Positions 15,048-22,553 of a stretch of 38,674 nucleotides of DNA are shown piece by piece. The position numbers were made by a program, and so were the translations under genes. The DNA lies in NCBI GenBank assembly GCA_910579015.1, contig CAJTRO010000034.1:419-39092 (forward strand), in the 5' to 3' direction. The notes under the pieces were generated by a model. It was not told the origin of the DNA. It ran no database searches and worked only from the letters and a program-made list of their open reading frames with translations. Origin of the DNA: an uncultured Dorea sp. (lineage in GTDB: Bacteria > Bacillota_A > Clostridia > Lachnospirales > Lachnospiraceae). The number at the start of each line of letters is the position of its first letter. Position 1 is the stretch's first letter.

Positions 15048-16091
15048 TCAGATGTTCTGTGAACAGATGATGGAGATCTGCGGCTGGCTCTCTCTGGGAT
15101 CCGGCAGCTGGTTCTTCTTGAGATAGCCGCGGAGCAGTATAAGCGGCAGGTAGCCCTGGCGGAAGAGATCGTGTGTGATTGTAAAATCAATGCTTCCATC
15201 CTTGAGCAGGAGCTTCGTACTCTGGGCAAGATCGTGGCAGATCACGCGCACGTCACCTTTGCGGCCTGCCTCTTTTATGGCTTCCGTGCACCCGGATACG
15301 CTTCGGTTTGCCATATAGACGGCATGAAGCCTCGGATGCTCCCTGAGATAATCCAGAACCTTGCGGTAGGTGATCTGGTAATCATTATAGGATTCGATGA
15401 CATCCAGCTGTGATCCGGAAAAATCTAATTCTGCAAAGCGTTCCTGAAAGCCGTTCAGCCGGGTGCGGTGTCCCTCGAATTCATGATTTCCGATCACTGC
15501 CAGCACATGGCCGTCCCTGGGGATGCATTTGCAGATCAGTTCAGCCGCGATCCGTCCGCTTTGGCGGTAATCCTGGCCGACGAAACAGAGCTTCTGGCAT
15601 TTTGGGAGGTCTGAATTAAAGGTGATGACAGGGAATTTACGGCGGTTCAATTCAAGTATACGCTCTGTGACGGCGGGTACGTCGGGAGCGCACAGCGCGA
15701 TGCCCTGAGCGCCCTTCTCAAGCATACGCTCAAGCAGCTTGAGCGCCTCCTGCGGGACGTCTGTCTGGCATTCTTCAACAAAGATCTCGACATTGAGGTC
15801 TTCTAACTCCCGGCGCGCGGCCTCAATACCGCGCAGGATCTCGGACTTGAAATGCCCTGTCCAGTTAGGCAGGAGCATACCAAGCCGCGTATCAGGCTCG
15901 GACGCTTTTTTTTGCAGGTTCTGTAGATGTATCTCCTTAAGGGAGAGATATCCGGTCTCCTCTAATGCGTTGATAACCTTCTCATATACTTTGTCGCTGA
16001 CATTCGCGCGATTGTTCAGCACACGGTCCACGGTGCCGCGGGATACGCCGGCCCTGTCGGCAACAGCCTGTATTGTTGGACGTTTCTTCAT
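15048..16091 (-). CDS. LacI-family transcriptional regulator
   Basis: The 347-residue protein has the N-terminal LacI helix-turn-helix (T-I-Q-A-V-A-D-R-A-G-V-S-R-G-T-V-D-R-V-L) and hinge region, followed by a periplasmic-binding-protein-like sensor domain (L-G-M-L-L-P; F-V-G-Q-D-Y-R-Q-S-G; V-I-G-N-H-E). It diverges from the iolG operon and is its likely repressor; a near-palindromic sequence found twice between the two genes is a candidate operator. GAGG lies 8 nt before the ATG. The effector is probably a cyclitol or sugar handled by the operon (inference). Confidence 0.9.
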   Translation of the reverse strand: MKKRPTIQAVADRAGVSRGTVDRVLNNRANVSDKVYEKVINALEETGYLSLKEIHLQNLQKKASEPDTRLGMLLPNWTGHFKSEILRGIEAARRELEDLNVEIFVEECQTDVPQEALKLLERMLEKGAQGIALCAPDVPAVTERILELNRRKFPVITFNSDLPKCQKLCFVGQDYRQSGRIAAELICKCIPRDGHVLAVIGNHEFEGHRTRLNGFQERFAELDFSGSQLDVIESYNDYQITYRKVLDYLREHPRLHAVYMANRSVSGCTEAIKEAGRKGDVRVICHDLAQSTKLLLKDGSIDFTITHDLFRQGYLPLILLRGYLKKNQLPDPRESQPQISIICSQNI

Positions 16092-16152
16092 TATCTTTTC
16101 CTCGATTCCTTACCTTAAATCTCCACAATAGTTTATCACAGGACGGCGCTTT

Positions 16153-16225
16153 GTGCAATTGAAACATTTATGTGTGAAAGTAATAGTGCATAAATTTGGA
16201 TCCCCTAAACTGTGCAATTGCAACA
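16153..16225. promoter_or_regulatory. Two LacI-type operator candidates
   Basis: TGTGCAATTGAAACA (16153-16167) and TGTGCAATTGCAACA (16211-16225) differ at one base; the second is a near-perfect palindrome. Half-sites TGTTACAA (16273-16280) and TGTTGCAA (16292-16299) follow downstream of the promoter. The arrangement suits a looping dimer-of-dimers repressor. Confidence 0.55.
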
Positions 16226-16241
16226 AAGATAAAAAGAGGAG

Positions 16242-16270
16242 TTGACAATATATATTTGCAGAGGTACAAT
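16242..16270 (+). promoter_or_regulatory. Promoter of the iolG operon
   Basis: A perfect TTGACA (16242-16247), a 17-bp spacer, and TACAAT (16265-16270). Confidence 0.8.
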
Positions 16271-16329
16271 AATGTTACAAAAGCACATAAGTGTTGCAAA
16301 AACAACAAACAGAAAGTGAGGAGAACAAC

Positions 16330-17337
16330 ATGAAAGCAGGAGTGATCGGAGCAGGGAGAATTGGAAAGGTACATATTAAAAATATATCTATGTATGTACC
16401 GGAGGTTGAGATCAAGACCGTGGCAGATCCATTTATGAATGAAGAGACGGAAGAATTTGTCAGGAGATGTGGTGTTACAAAAGTAACAAAAGATGCGGAG
16501 GAAATTCTCCAGGATAAGGAGATCGAGGCGGTGATCATCTGCTCGTCTACAGACACGCATTCGAAGTATATCATTGAAGCGGCGAAGGCAGGAAAACACA
16601 TATTCTGCGAGAAGCCTGTAGATTATGATCTGAAAAAGGTTCATGAGGCTATTGATGCTGCAAAAGAGGCGGATGTCAAGCTTCAGATCGGATTTTGCAG
16701 ACGGTTTGACCATAACCACAGAGGCGTGTATGATGTGGTCCGTTCCGGTAAGATCGGCGATGTGCACATGATAAAAATCAGTTCCAGGGATCCGGAACCG
16801 CCGTGCATCGATTATGTGAAGGTATCCGGCGGAATTTTCTATGATATGATGATACATGATTTTGATATGGCGCGTTTCCTCGCCGGCGACGAGGTTGTGG
16901 AAGTGAACGCCGTAGGTTCTGTCCTTGTAGATCCGGAGATTGGCAATGCCGGTGATGTGGATACGGCGGTCGTTACTCTGAAATTCGCAGGCGGGGCGAT
17001 CGGAATGATCGATAACAGCCGTAAGGCAGTCTATGGATATGATCAGAGGGTAGAGGTATTCGGATCTAAGGGCTGTGTCCGCAATGAGAATGACATCCCG
17101 AATACGGTAATTGTCTCTGATGCCGAGAATACAAGCTGTGCAAATACTTATTCGGTAATGTGGGACCGGTATACGGGTGCGTTTGTATCTGAGATACAGG
17201 CGTTTGCAGACGCGGTAGTGAATAACAAGGAGACGCCGGTAACAGGCATGGATGGGTTATATCCGGTACTTATGGCGGCTGCGGCAACCAGATCAGCCAG
17301 AGAAGGAAGACCAGTGAAGATTGCGGAGGTAGAATAA
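16330..17337 (+). CDS. iolG: Inositol 2-dehydrogenase-like oxidoreductase (Gfo/Idh/MocA family)
   Basis: The 335-residue NAD-dependent enzyme probably oxidises myo-inositol or a related cyclitol to the 2-keto form. It has the N-terminal Rossmann motif G-A-G-R-I-G (7-12), C-E-K-P with the catalytic lysine, and the F-C-R-R-F-D-H-N and G-G-I-F-Y-D-M-M-I-H-D-F-D-M-A segments typical of IolG. The true start is ATG 16330 behind GAGGAG; an upstream in-frame TTG has no binding site. It is the first gene of a three-gene operon with an isomerase and a transporter. The rest of the inositol pathway (iolBCDE) is absent here, so the substrate could be another polyol. Confidence 0.85.
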   Translation: MKAGVIGAGRIGKVHIKNISMYVPEVEIKTVADPFMNEETEEFVRRCGVTKVTKDAEEILQDKEIEAVIICSSTDTHSKYIIEAAKAGKHIFCEKPVDYDLKKVHEAIDAAKEADVKLQIGFCRRFDHNHRGVYDVVRSGKIGDVHMIKISSRDPEPPCIDYVKVSGGIFYDMMIHDFDMARFLAGDEVVEVNAVGSVLVDPEIGNAGDVDTAVVTLKFAGGAIGMIDNSRKAVYGYDQRVEVFGSKGCVRNENDIPNTVIVSDAENTSCANTYSVMWDRYTGAFVSEIQAFADAVVNNKETPVTGMDGLYPVLMAAAATRSAREGRPVKIAEVE

Positions 17338-17338
17338 G

Positions 17339-18127
17339 ATGAGTCTGGGAAAATGCGCATGTATCGATACATTATATACGGAACTGGAGTGGAAAGAGAG
17401 ATTCCGGGCGGCGAAAAATGATGGATTCGCCGCAGTGGAATTCTGGGACTGGAGGATCCGCGACCTGAAAGAGACGCGGGAGGCGGCCGAGGATGCGGGG
17501 ATCAAGATCAGCGGATTTAACGGGGACGCAGATTATTCTCTGGTGGATCCCGGGCATAAGACGAAGTATCTGGAAGAGCTTAAGAGATCCATCGAGGCGG
17601 CCAGGGCGGTTAATGCCGGAAGTGTCACGATTCATTCCAATGCGCTTGGAGAAGGCGGCGTGGTAGTGAACGCTTACAATGAGCTCTCTGATACCGTGAA
17701 GCTTTGCTCCATGTATGATACTCTGCTGGCATGTGCAAGGCTGGCTGAGCAGGAGGGAATCAACCTGAACTTAGAGGCGCTGAATGTCACGACGGACCAT
17801 GTGGGGAATTTCCTGAAATATACACAGACAGGAGCCGAGATCTGCCGTCTGATCGGTTCGCCCCGCCTGAAATTATTGTATGATGTATATCATATGCAGA
17901 TCAATGAAGGGTGTATCTGTGATACGATCAGTAACTATGGGGATCAGTTCGGGCATATCCATGTTGCAGACGCACCGGGACGCCATGAGCCGGGAACCGG
18001 GGAGATTAACTATAAGAAGGTCATCCACCATCTGGAAGACTGCGGATACCGCGGATTGGTCGGGTATGAGCTGTTCCCGTCGGCGGGTACGAAGCAGGCT
18101 GTGCAGGCGATCATGGAACATTGTTAA
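17339..18127 (+). CDS. TIM-barrel sugar isomerase / hydroxypyruvate isomerase-like protein
   Basis: The 262-residue protein is a xylose-isomerase-like TIM barrel of the Hyi / IolI / IolE group. Metal-ligand segments are visible: Glu in L-N-L-E-A-L-N, Asp-His in Y-D-V-Y-H-M-Q, H-I-H-V-A-D-A-P-G-R-H-E, and the final Glu in V-G-Y-E-L-F-P. Such enzymes isomerise or epimerise keto-sugars. It starts one base after the iolG stop with GGAGG 9 nt upstream, so it is co-translated. By context it should act on the keto product of the dehydrogenase. Assignment to hydroxypyruvate isomerase is by overall resemblance only. Confidence 0.8.
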   Translation: MSLGKCACIDTLYTELEWKERFRAAKNDGFAAVEFWDWRIRDLKETREAAEDAGIKISGFNGDADYSLVDPGHKTKYLEELKRSIEAARAVNAGSVTIHSNALGEGGVVVNAYNELSDTVKLCSMYDTLLACARLAEQEGINLNLEALNVTTDHVGNFLKYTQTGAEICRLIGSPRLKLLYDVYHMQINEGCICDTISNYGDQFGHIHVADAPGRHEPGTGEINYKKVIHHLEDCGYRGLVGYELFPSAGTKQAVQAIMEHC

Positions 18128-18196
18128 TCCGTATGCGGGATTCGGGGCGGAGCGTGCTGTACATTGCGTTTTGTCCGGTAAAGGAGGCGTTAAGTT

Positions 18197-19591
18197 ATGA
18201 AAAAGGAAGCTGCGGCGGATAGAATATCTGTCGGCACAAGGATTGCTTATGGATGCGGAGATACCGCATGTAACATAGTGTATGGGATGATCTCTTCACT
18301 GCTGACATTATTTTATACCGACTATGCCGGGATATCGCCGATTACGGTCGGGATCGTCATGCTGGTATCAAGGGTTTTTGACGGAAGCTCCGACCTGATA
18401 ATGGGGTTTGTCGTTGACAGAACGAAGTCCCGCTGGGGCAAATCAAGACCATGGTTGTTATGGATGATGGTCCCCTATGGGATCGCGGCAGTGCTGATGT
18501 ATACGGTGCCCCATACGACGGATTTTTTGAAGGGTATCTATATATTCGTTACATATAATCTGACTACGACCGTGATCTATACGGCGATAAATGTTCCGTA
18601 TGGCTCGCTCTCAACCATGATGACCAGAGATTCCTACCAGCAGGATATGCTCTCTGTTTTCAGGATGATCTTATCACCGGTGGGAAGGATCATCTCGGTG
18701 ACAGCGACCATGCCGTTGGTTAAATTATTCGGCGACGATCAGTCCGCGTGGATTAAGACGATGTGTATCTGGGTAGTTATCGCAATGCTTCTTTTGCTAT
18801 ACTGTTTCCTCAAGTGTGAAGAAACAGTAAAAATCCAGAAAAAAGAAGCCAATGAGAAGATACCTGTCGGACAGAGCATCAAAGGGCTGGTGACGAACAA
18901 GTATTTCTGGTGTGTATTGGGACTGTGGTCTATTCAGGTCATACATCAGACTGTGGTCGGTACGGATCTGCCCTATTATTGTAAATATATATTTGGAAAT
19001 GATTCATGGATGTACAGTGTCTTATATTTTCTTGAGACGGTTATCATGATCCTGGGCGCTATGGCCTGCCCTGCGCTGATCAAACGCTGGGGAAAACGAA
19101 ATGTCACATTGGCCGGAAGCATACTGGCGATCGTATCGCACCTGGCGGTATTCTTGAATCCATACAGCTTCTACTGGTTTTTTGCCGTTACGCTTATCCG
19201 GTCGTTCGGCGTGTCGCAGCTGTCTGCAACGATATTTGGGATGATGGGAGACGTTGTGGAATATGGATACTGGAAGAACGGATACCGGCAGGAGAGTCTG
19301 ATATTCGGCGGAGCAAGCCTTGGGTTCAAAGTCGGCACCGGAATTACCAGTGCGATCATGACAGGACTTTTGACCTACAGCGGTTATATAAGCTCCACGA
19401 CGGGGAGCATGACACAGCCGGAGTCAGCCGTTCATATGATCGAAAATATCTACAAATATGGTCCGTTGATCATCTGGGGCGCGGCGGCGGTAATCCTGCT
19501 GGTCTATAGATTAGATAAAGAATTCCCGCAGATCACGGCGGAGCTGGAGGAAAGAGAATCGGCAGAGATATCGGAAGAGGAGAATATCTGA
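18197..19591 (+). CDS. GPH-family sugar / glycoside:cation symporter
   Basis: The 464-residue integral membrane protein has about 12 hydrophobic helices. The glycoside-pentoside-hexuronide family motif appears after helix 2 (D-R-T-K-S-R-W-G-K-S-R-P-W), and helix 1 starts with the typical I-A-Y-G-C-G-D. These carriers bring in sugars, glycosides or uronides with Na+ or H+. It has AAAGGAGG before the ATG and lies 69 bp after the isomerase gene in the same operon, so it is the likely importer of the substrate. A long hairpin follows. Confidence 0.9.
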   Translation: MKKEAAADRISVGTRIAYGCGDTACNIVYGMISSLLTLFYTDYAGISPITVGIVMLVSRVFDGSSDLIMGFVVDRTKSRWGKSRPWLLWMMVPYGIAAVLMYTVPHTTDFLKGIYIFVTYNLTTTVIYTAINVPYGSLSTMMTRDSYQQDMLSVFRMILSPVGRIISVTATMPLVKLFGDDQSAWIKTMCIWVVIAMLLLLYCFLKCEETVKIQKKEANEKIPVGQSIKGLVTNKYFWCVLGLWSIQVIHQTVVGTDLPYYCKYIFGNDSWMYSVLYFLETVIMILGAMACPALIKRWGKRNVTLAGSILAIVSHLAVFLNPYSFYWFFAVTLIRSFGVSQLSATIFGMMGDVVEYGYWKNGYRQESLIFGGASLGFKVGTGITSAIMTGLLTYSGYISSTTGSMTQPESAVHMIENIYKYGPLIIWGAAAVILLVYRLDKEFPQITAELEERESAEISEEENI

Positions 19592-19629
19592 TCAAGATAA
19601 AGGAAAGTTATAAATAAATATACGCTCTG

Positions 19630-19670
19630 CGGGGCTGTTGCGAAACAACTGTTATATCGCAACAGCCCCG
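19630..19670 (+). terminator. Terminator of the iolG operon
   Basis: CGGGGCTGTTGCGA and TCGCAACAGCCCCG form a perfect 14-bp stem with a 13-nt loop. The tail TTTGAGATAT is a weak U-tract. Confidence 0.7.
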
Positions 19671-19804
19671 TTTGAGATATGGAAAGCTTTGTCAGCCCTG
19701 TATATAGATGATGTGAATATATAAGACGATATATTATGAAACTCTATTTGATACCTGAGCCAATGATTTATATAATAGAAGTAAACGGGAATAGGAGAGA
19801 AGAT

Positions 19805-20461
19805 ATGTTTATAGACACCCACATGCATGAAATGACATATTCAAAAGACAGCTTTCTTAAGCTGGATGAGATGGTAAGCATAGCCAGACAAAAAGGGCTG
19901 GGAGGAATCTGTATCACCGACCATGACAGCATGGGACTTAAGGACTATGCGGCAGAATATACGGAACGGACAGGCTTTCCGGTTTTCGTGGGGATTGAGT
20001 TCTTCTCCCTGCAAGGGGATATCGTGGCATTTGGGATTGAGGATTATCCAAGAGAAAGGATCCCGGCCCAGGAATTTATCGACCTGGTAAAGGCCCAGGG
20101 CGGGGTATGCTTCGCGGCTCATCCGTTCCGCAGCAATAACCGCGGTCTTGAGGAGAACCTTCGCACAGTGCATGGGCTTGACGGTCTGGAAGTGCTCAAT
20201 GGAAGCACATCGGCTGAGGCGTGCAGGAGGGCGGCAGAATATGCACTGGAATTAGATCTGTTTACATTGGGCTCCAGTGACTGCCATGTGCCGAAGAAAG
20301 TAGGCGTCTGCGCGACATATTTTCCCGAAGAGGTACATACCATGCAGGAATTTCTTGCTGTTTTTAAGAAGGGGCAGATGAGACCAGCCTATTATGCGGA
20401 CCAGGAGTATCATGTCATAGATATTAAGAGCAGTATGAACTTACGGGCGGCATGGCTGTAA
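19805..20461 (+). CDS. PHP-domain metal-dependent phosphoesterase
   Basis: The 218-residue protein shows the four PHP motifs in order: D-T-H-M-H near the N-terminus, T-D-H-D-S, A-A-H-P-F-R, and G-S-S-D-C-H near the C-terminus. These histidines and aspartates hold a metal cluster. Relatives are nucleotide or oligonucleotide phosphatases (YciV / RNase AM type) and histidinol phosphatase-like enzymes; the substrate is not determinable. ATG 19805 behind AGGAGA is preferred over an upstream in-frame start at 19736. It sits alone just before the selenium island with a terminator after it, so a link to selenium is not implied. Confidence 0.85.
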   Translation: MFIDTHMHEMTYSKDSFLKLDEMVSIARQKGLGGICITDHDSMGLKDYAAEYTERTGFPVFVGIEFFSLQGDIVAFGIEDYPRERIPAQEFIDLVKAQGGVCFAAHPFRSNNRGLEENLRTVHGLDGLEVLNGSTSAEACRRAAEYALELDLFTLGSSDCHVPKKVGVCATYFPEEVHTMQEFLAVFKKGQMRPAYYADQEYHVIDIKSSMNLRAAWL

Positions 20462-20515
20462 AGCGGATGCAGAAGCTGAGAATGAACAGAGCATGAATAT
20501 AGAGTGGATATAAAA

Positions 20516-20543
20516 AGTTTGGGATTTTCTCCCAGACTATTTT
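20516..20543 (+). terminator. Intrinsic terminator after the PHP gene
   Basis: AGTTTGGGA and TCCCAGACT form a 9-bp stem (one G-U) with a 5-nt loop, followed by ATTTT. Confidence 0.75.
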
Positions 20544-20562
20544 ATAATATATCAATTACCGG

Positions 20563-20591
20563 TTTACCTTTTCGACAAACAGTGATAGAAT
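20563..20591 (+). promoter_or_regulatory. Promoter of yedF / selenium island
   Basis: TTTACC (20563-20568), a 17-bp spacer and TAGAAT (20586-20591), about 60 bp before the yedF start. Confidence 0.55.
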
Positions 20592-20652
20592 ATGTCTATA
20601 AGTGTTGAAGGTAAGACTTTTAAGGGGCCGGCAAAGAAAGGTGGAAAGAATC

Positions 20653-21258
20653 ATGGTTACAGTCAACGCAATGGGAGATAATTGCCCGATCCCGGTCGTA
20701 AAGACCAAAAAGGCAATACAGGCGCTCACGGGACCAGAGACAATTGAGGTTCTGGTGGATAACGAGATCGCCGTGCAGAATGTAACAAAGATGGCGTCAG
20801 GCGCAGGAGGACAAGTCTCTTCCGAGAAAGTCGGCGACGCTGAATTCAAGATCACGATCCAGATGGAAGGCGCTGTGGCGGAAGACGCATCAGAGGAAGC
20901 GGTATGCGCGCCGGATGCAAGAGGCAACACAGTGGTTGTCGTTTCTTCTGACCGGATGGGTATAGGAAATGACGAACTGGGCAAAGTATTAATAAAGGGA
21001 TTCATCTTTGCAGTCACACAGTTAGACACGCTGCCTAAGACTATGCTGTTCTATAACGGCGGCGCGACACTTACGGCGGAAGGCTCAGACTCTCTGGATG
21101 ACCTGAGATCTCTGGAGGCTCAGGGTGTAGAGATCATGACCTGCGGAACCTGCCTGGATTATTACGGTCTGAAGGATAAGCTGGCGGTGGGTTCAGTGAC
21201 GAATATGTACAGTATTGTTGAGACGATGGCGGGGGCAGGAAAGATCATCAGACCATAG
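20653..21258 (+). CDS. yedF: Selenium metabolism protein YedF
   Basis: The 201-residue protein joins a TusA/SirA-like domain at the N-terminus (N-C-P-I-P-V, the CPxP sulfur/selenium-carrier motif, Cys at about 10) to a DsrE-like C-terminal domain ending with M-T-C-G-T-C-L-D-Y-Y-G, a Cys pair typical of persulfide/perselenide carriers. This fusion is found almost only in genomes that use selenium and usually sits next to selD, as here. It probably carries reactive selenium toward selenophosphate synthesis; the exact step is inferred. The start ATG 20653 has AAGGTGG 9 nt upstream; a GTG at 20602 in the same frame is unlikely. Confidence 0.9.
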   Translation: MVTVNAMGDNCPIPVVKTKKAIQALTGPETIEVLVDNEIAVQNVTKMASGAGGQVSSEKVGDAEFKITIQMEGAVAEDASEEAVCAPDARGNTVVVVSSDRMGIGNDELGKVLIKGFIFAVTQLDTLPKTMLFYNGGATLTAEGSDSLDDLRSLEAQGVEIMTCGTCLDYYGLKDKLAVGSVTNMYSIVETMAGAGKIIRP

Positions 21259-21488
21259 TGCACAGGATATTGTGACAGACGGATTCCTGTAGGAAGGTGC
21301 AGAACGCGTAATTGTCTGCATGTTCCGGGACATCGCTGCCTGCGGATGCAGACGGCGGTGTGGTTACAGGAGTCCGTTTTTTTGAATGTATGATTAAGAC
21401 GGTACATCCGCGTACTGATGCAGGTATATACCGGTATCGGAAGAACAGCGGGTTGACGTACCGAAGATAAGCAGGAGGATTTTGAGAA
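21259..21488 (+). ncRNA. Structured leader with terminator-like hairpin upstream of selD (candidate attenuator)
   Basis: In this 230-nt gap CGGATTCCTGTA (21280-21291) pairs with TACAGGAGTCCG (21365-21376) over 12 pairs (one G-U), followed by seven T. Inside, GTCTGCAT (21314-21321) can pair with ATGCAGAC (21346-21353), or its TCTGCA (21315-21320) with TGCAGA at 21298-21303, which are mutually exclusive. A second domain (21399-21464) pairs CGGTAC..CCGC with GCGG..GTACCG just before the selD ribosome binding site. No good promoter is seen after the T-run. It may be the yedF terminator, an attenuator of selD-selA-selB, or both. Confidence 0.5.
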
Positions 21489-22529
21489 ATGAAATCAGAT
21501 GTCAGATTAACGCAATTAAGCAAGACGGCGGGCTGAGCGGCTAAGATTGGTCCGGAGACCCTTGCTCAGGTACTGAGCAAGCTGCCACAGTTCCACGACG
21601 ACAATTTAATAGTAGGTATTGAAACATCCGATGACGCGGCGATCTATAAGGTCACTGACGAGATTGCTATGATCCAGACAGTCGATTTCTTTACTCCGAT
21701 CGTAGATGATCCTTATATGTTTGGACAGATAGCGGCGGCTAATTCCCTGAGCGATGTATGGGCGATGGGAGGAGAGCCGGCAGTGGCACTTAACATAGTC
21801 GGATTCCCGAATTGTCTGGATCCGGCGATATTGGGCGACATCCTGGCGGGTGGCGCGATGAAGGTGAAAGAAGCAGGAGCGGTACTGGTCGGAGGGCACT
21901 CCGTACAGGACGATGAGCCGAAGTACGGGTTGTGTGTATCCGGGTTCGTACACCCTGATAAGATATTTAAGAATTATGGCTGCAGGCCGGGAGATGTCCT
22001 GGTACTTACGAAGCAGATCGGAAGCGGAGTGGTGAACACTGCGATAAAGGCAGAGATGGCATCGGCCTCCGCGATCCGGGAAGCGCAGATTGTCATGGCT
22101 TCCCTGAATAAGAAGGGAAAACAGGTGGTGGAGAAGTATGATGTATCCGCATGTACGGATATTACCGGATTCGGGCTTCTCGGACATTGTGTGGAGATGG
22201 CGTCAGCCAGTGAAGTGACATTTGAGATCCGTGTAAAAGACGTCGCATACTTTGCGGATGCGGTTGATTACGCAAAGATGGGACTGGTTCCGGCAGGAGC
22301 CTATAAGAACCGGGGATATTCCATCGGAAAGGTGGAGACAGGAGCGGTAGAAGAGCACTACCTTGATCTTCTGTATGATCCACAGACCTCCGGCGGACTG
22401 TTGATCAGCGTATCACCAGAATATCTTTCAGACATGCTTTCAGATTTTAAGAATGCGGGCATGGATACAGCTGTGTCTGTGATCGGGAAGGTCGCAGACA
22501 AGAGCGACAGGCTGATCCGGTTATTTTAG
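21489..22529 (+). CDS. selD: Selenophosphate synthetase, itself a selenoprotein (UGA at codon 16)
   Basis: SelD makes selenophosphate from selenide and ATP, the selenium donor for selenocysteine synthesis. The frame starts at ATG 21489, 10 nt after AGGAGG, and is interrupted by TGA at 21534-21536. Reading UGA as selenocysteine gives 346 residues, the family length. Sec16 followed by A-A-K (K19) sits at the Cys17 / Lys20 active-site position of E. coli SelD, after T-A-G. Downstream are the Gly-rich ATP loops (G-G-E-P-A; L-V-G-G-H-S-V; D-I-T-G-F-G-L-L-G-H). A naive call would begin at 21669 and lose the active site. It is followed by selA after 24 bp. Because Sec insertion needs selenophosphate, the gene depends on its own product. 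Confidence 0.96.
21543..21581 (+). promoter_or_regulatory. Candidate bacterial SECIS hairpins in selD
   Basis: Two hairpins lie downstream of the UGA. GGTC-CGGA-GACC (21549-21560) can be extended by AAG/CTT with an AUU bulge on the 5' side, resembling the bulged-U design of E. coli SECIS. CTTGCTCAG-GTA-CTGAGCAAG (21561-21581) is a perfect 9-bp stem with loop GUA, 33 nt after the UGA. They share CTT, so they may be alternatives. SelB would bind one of them. Confidence 0.55.
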
Positions 22530-22553
22530 TATATTTAAAGGAATAAAAGGAAT

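Noticed and set aside
19736..19804. Longer PHP protein starting at 19736
   Set aside because: The added residues are not PHP-like and ATG 19805 has AGGAGA at good spacing.
21669..22529. A 286-residue SelD starting at ATG 21669
   Set aside because: It would lack the active-site Sec/Cys and Lys. The upstream frame through UGA 21534-21536 restores the family length and motif and has AGGAGG.
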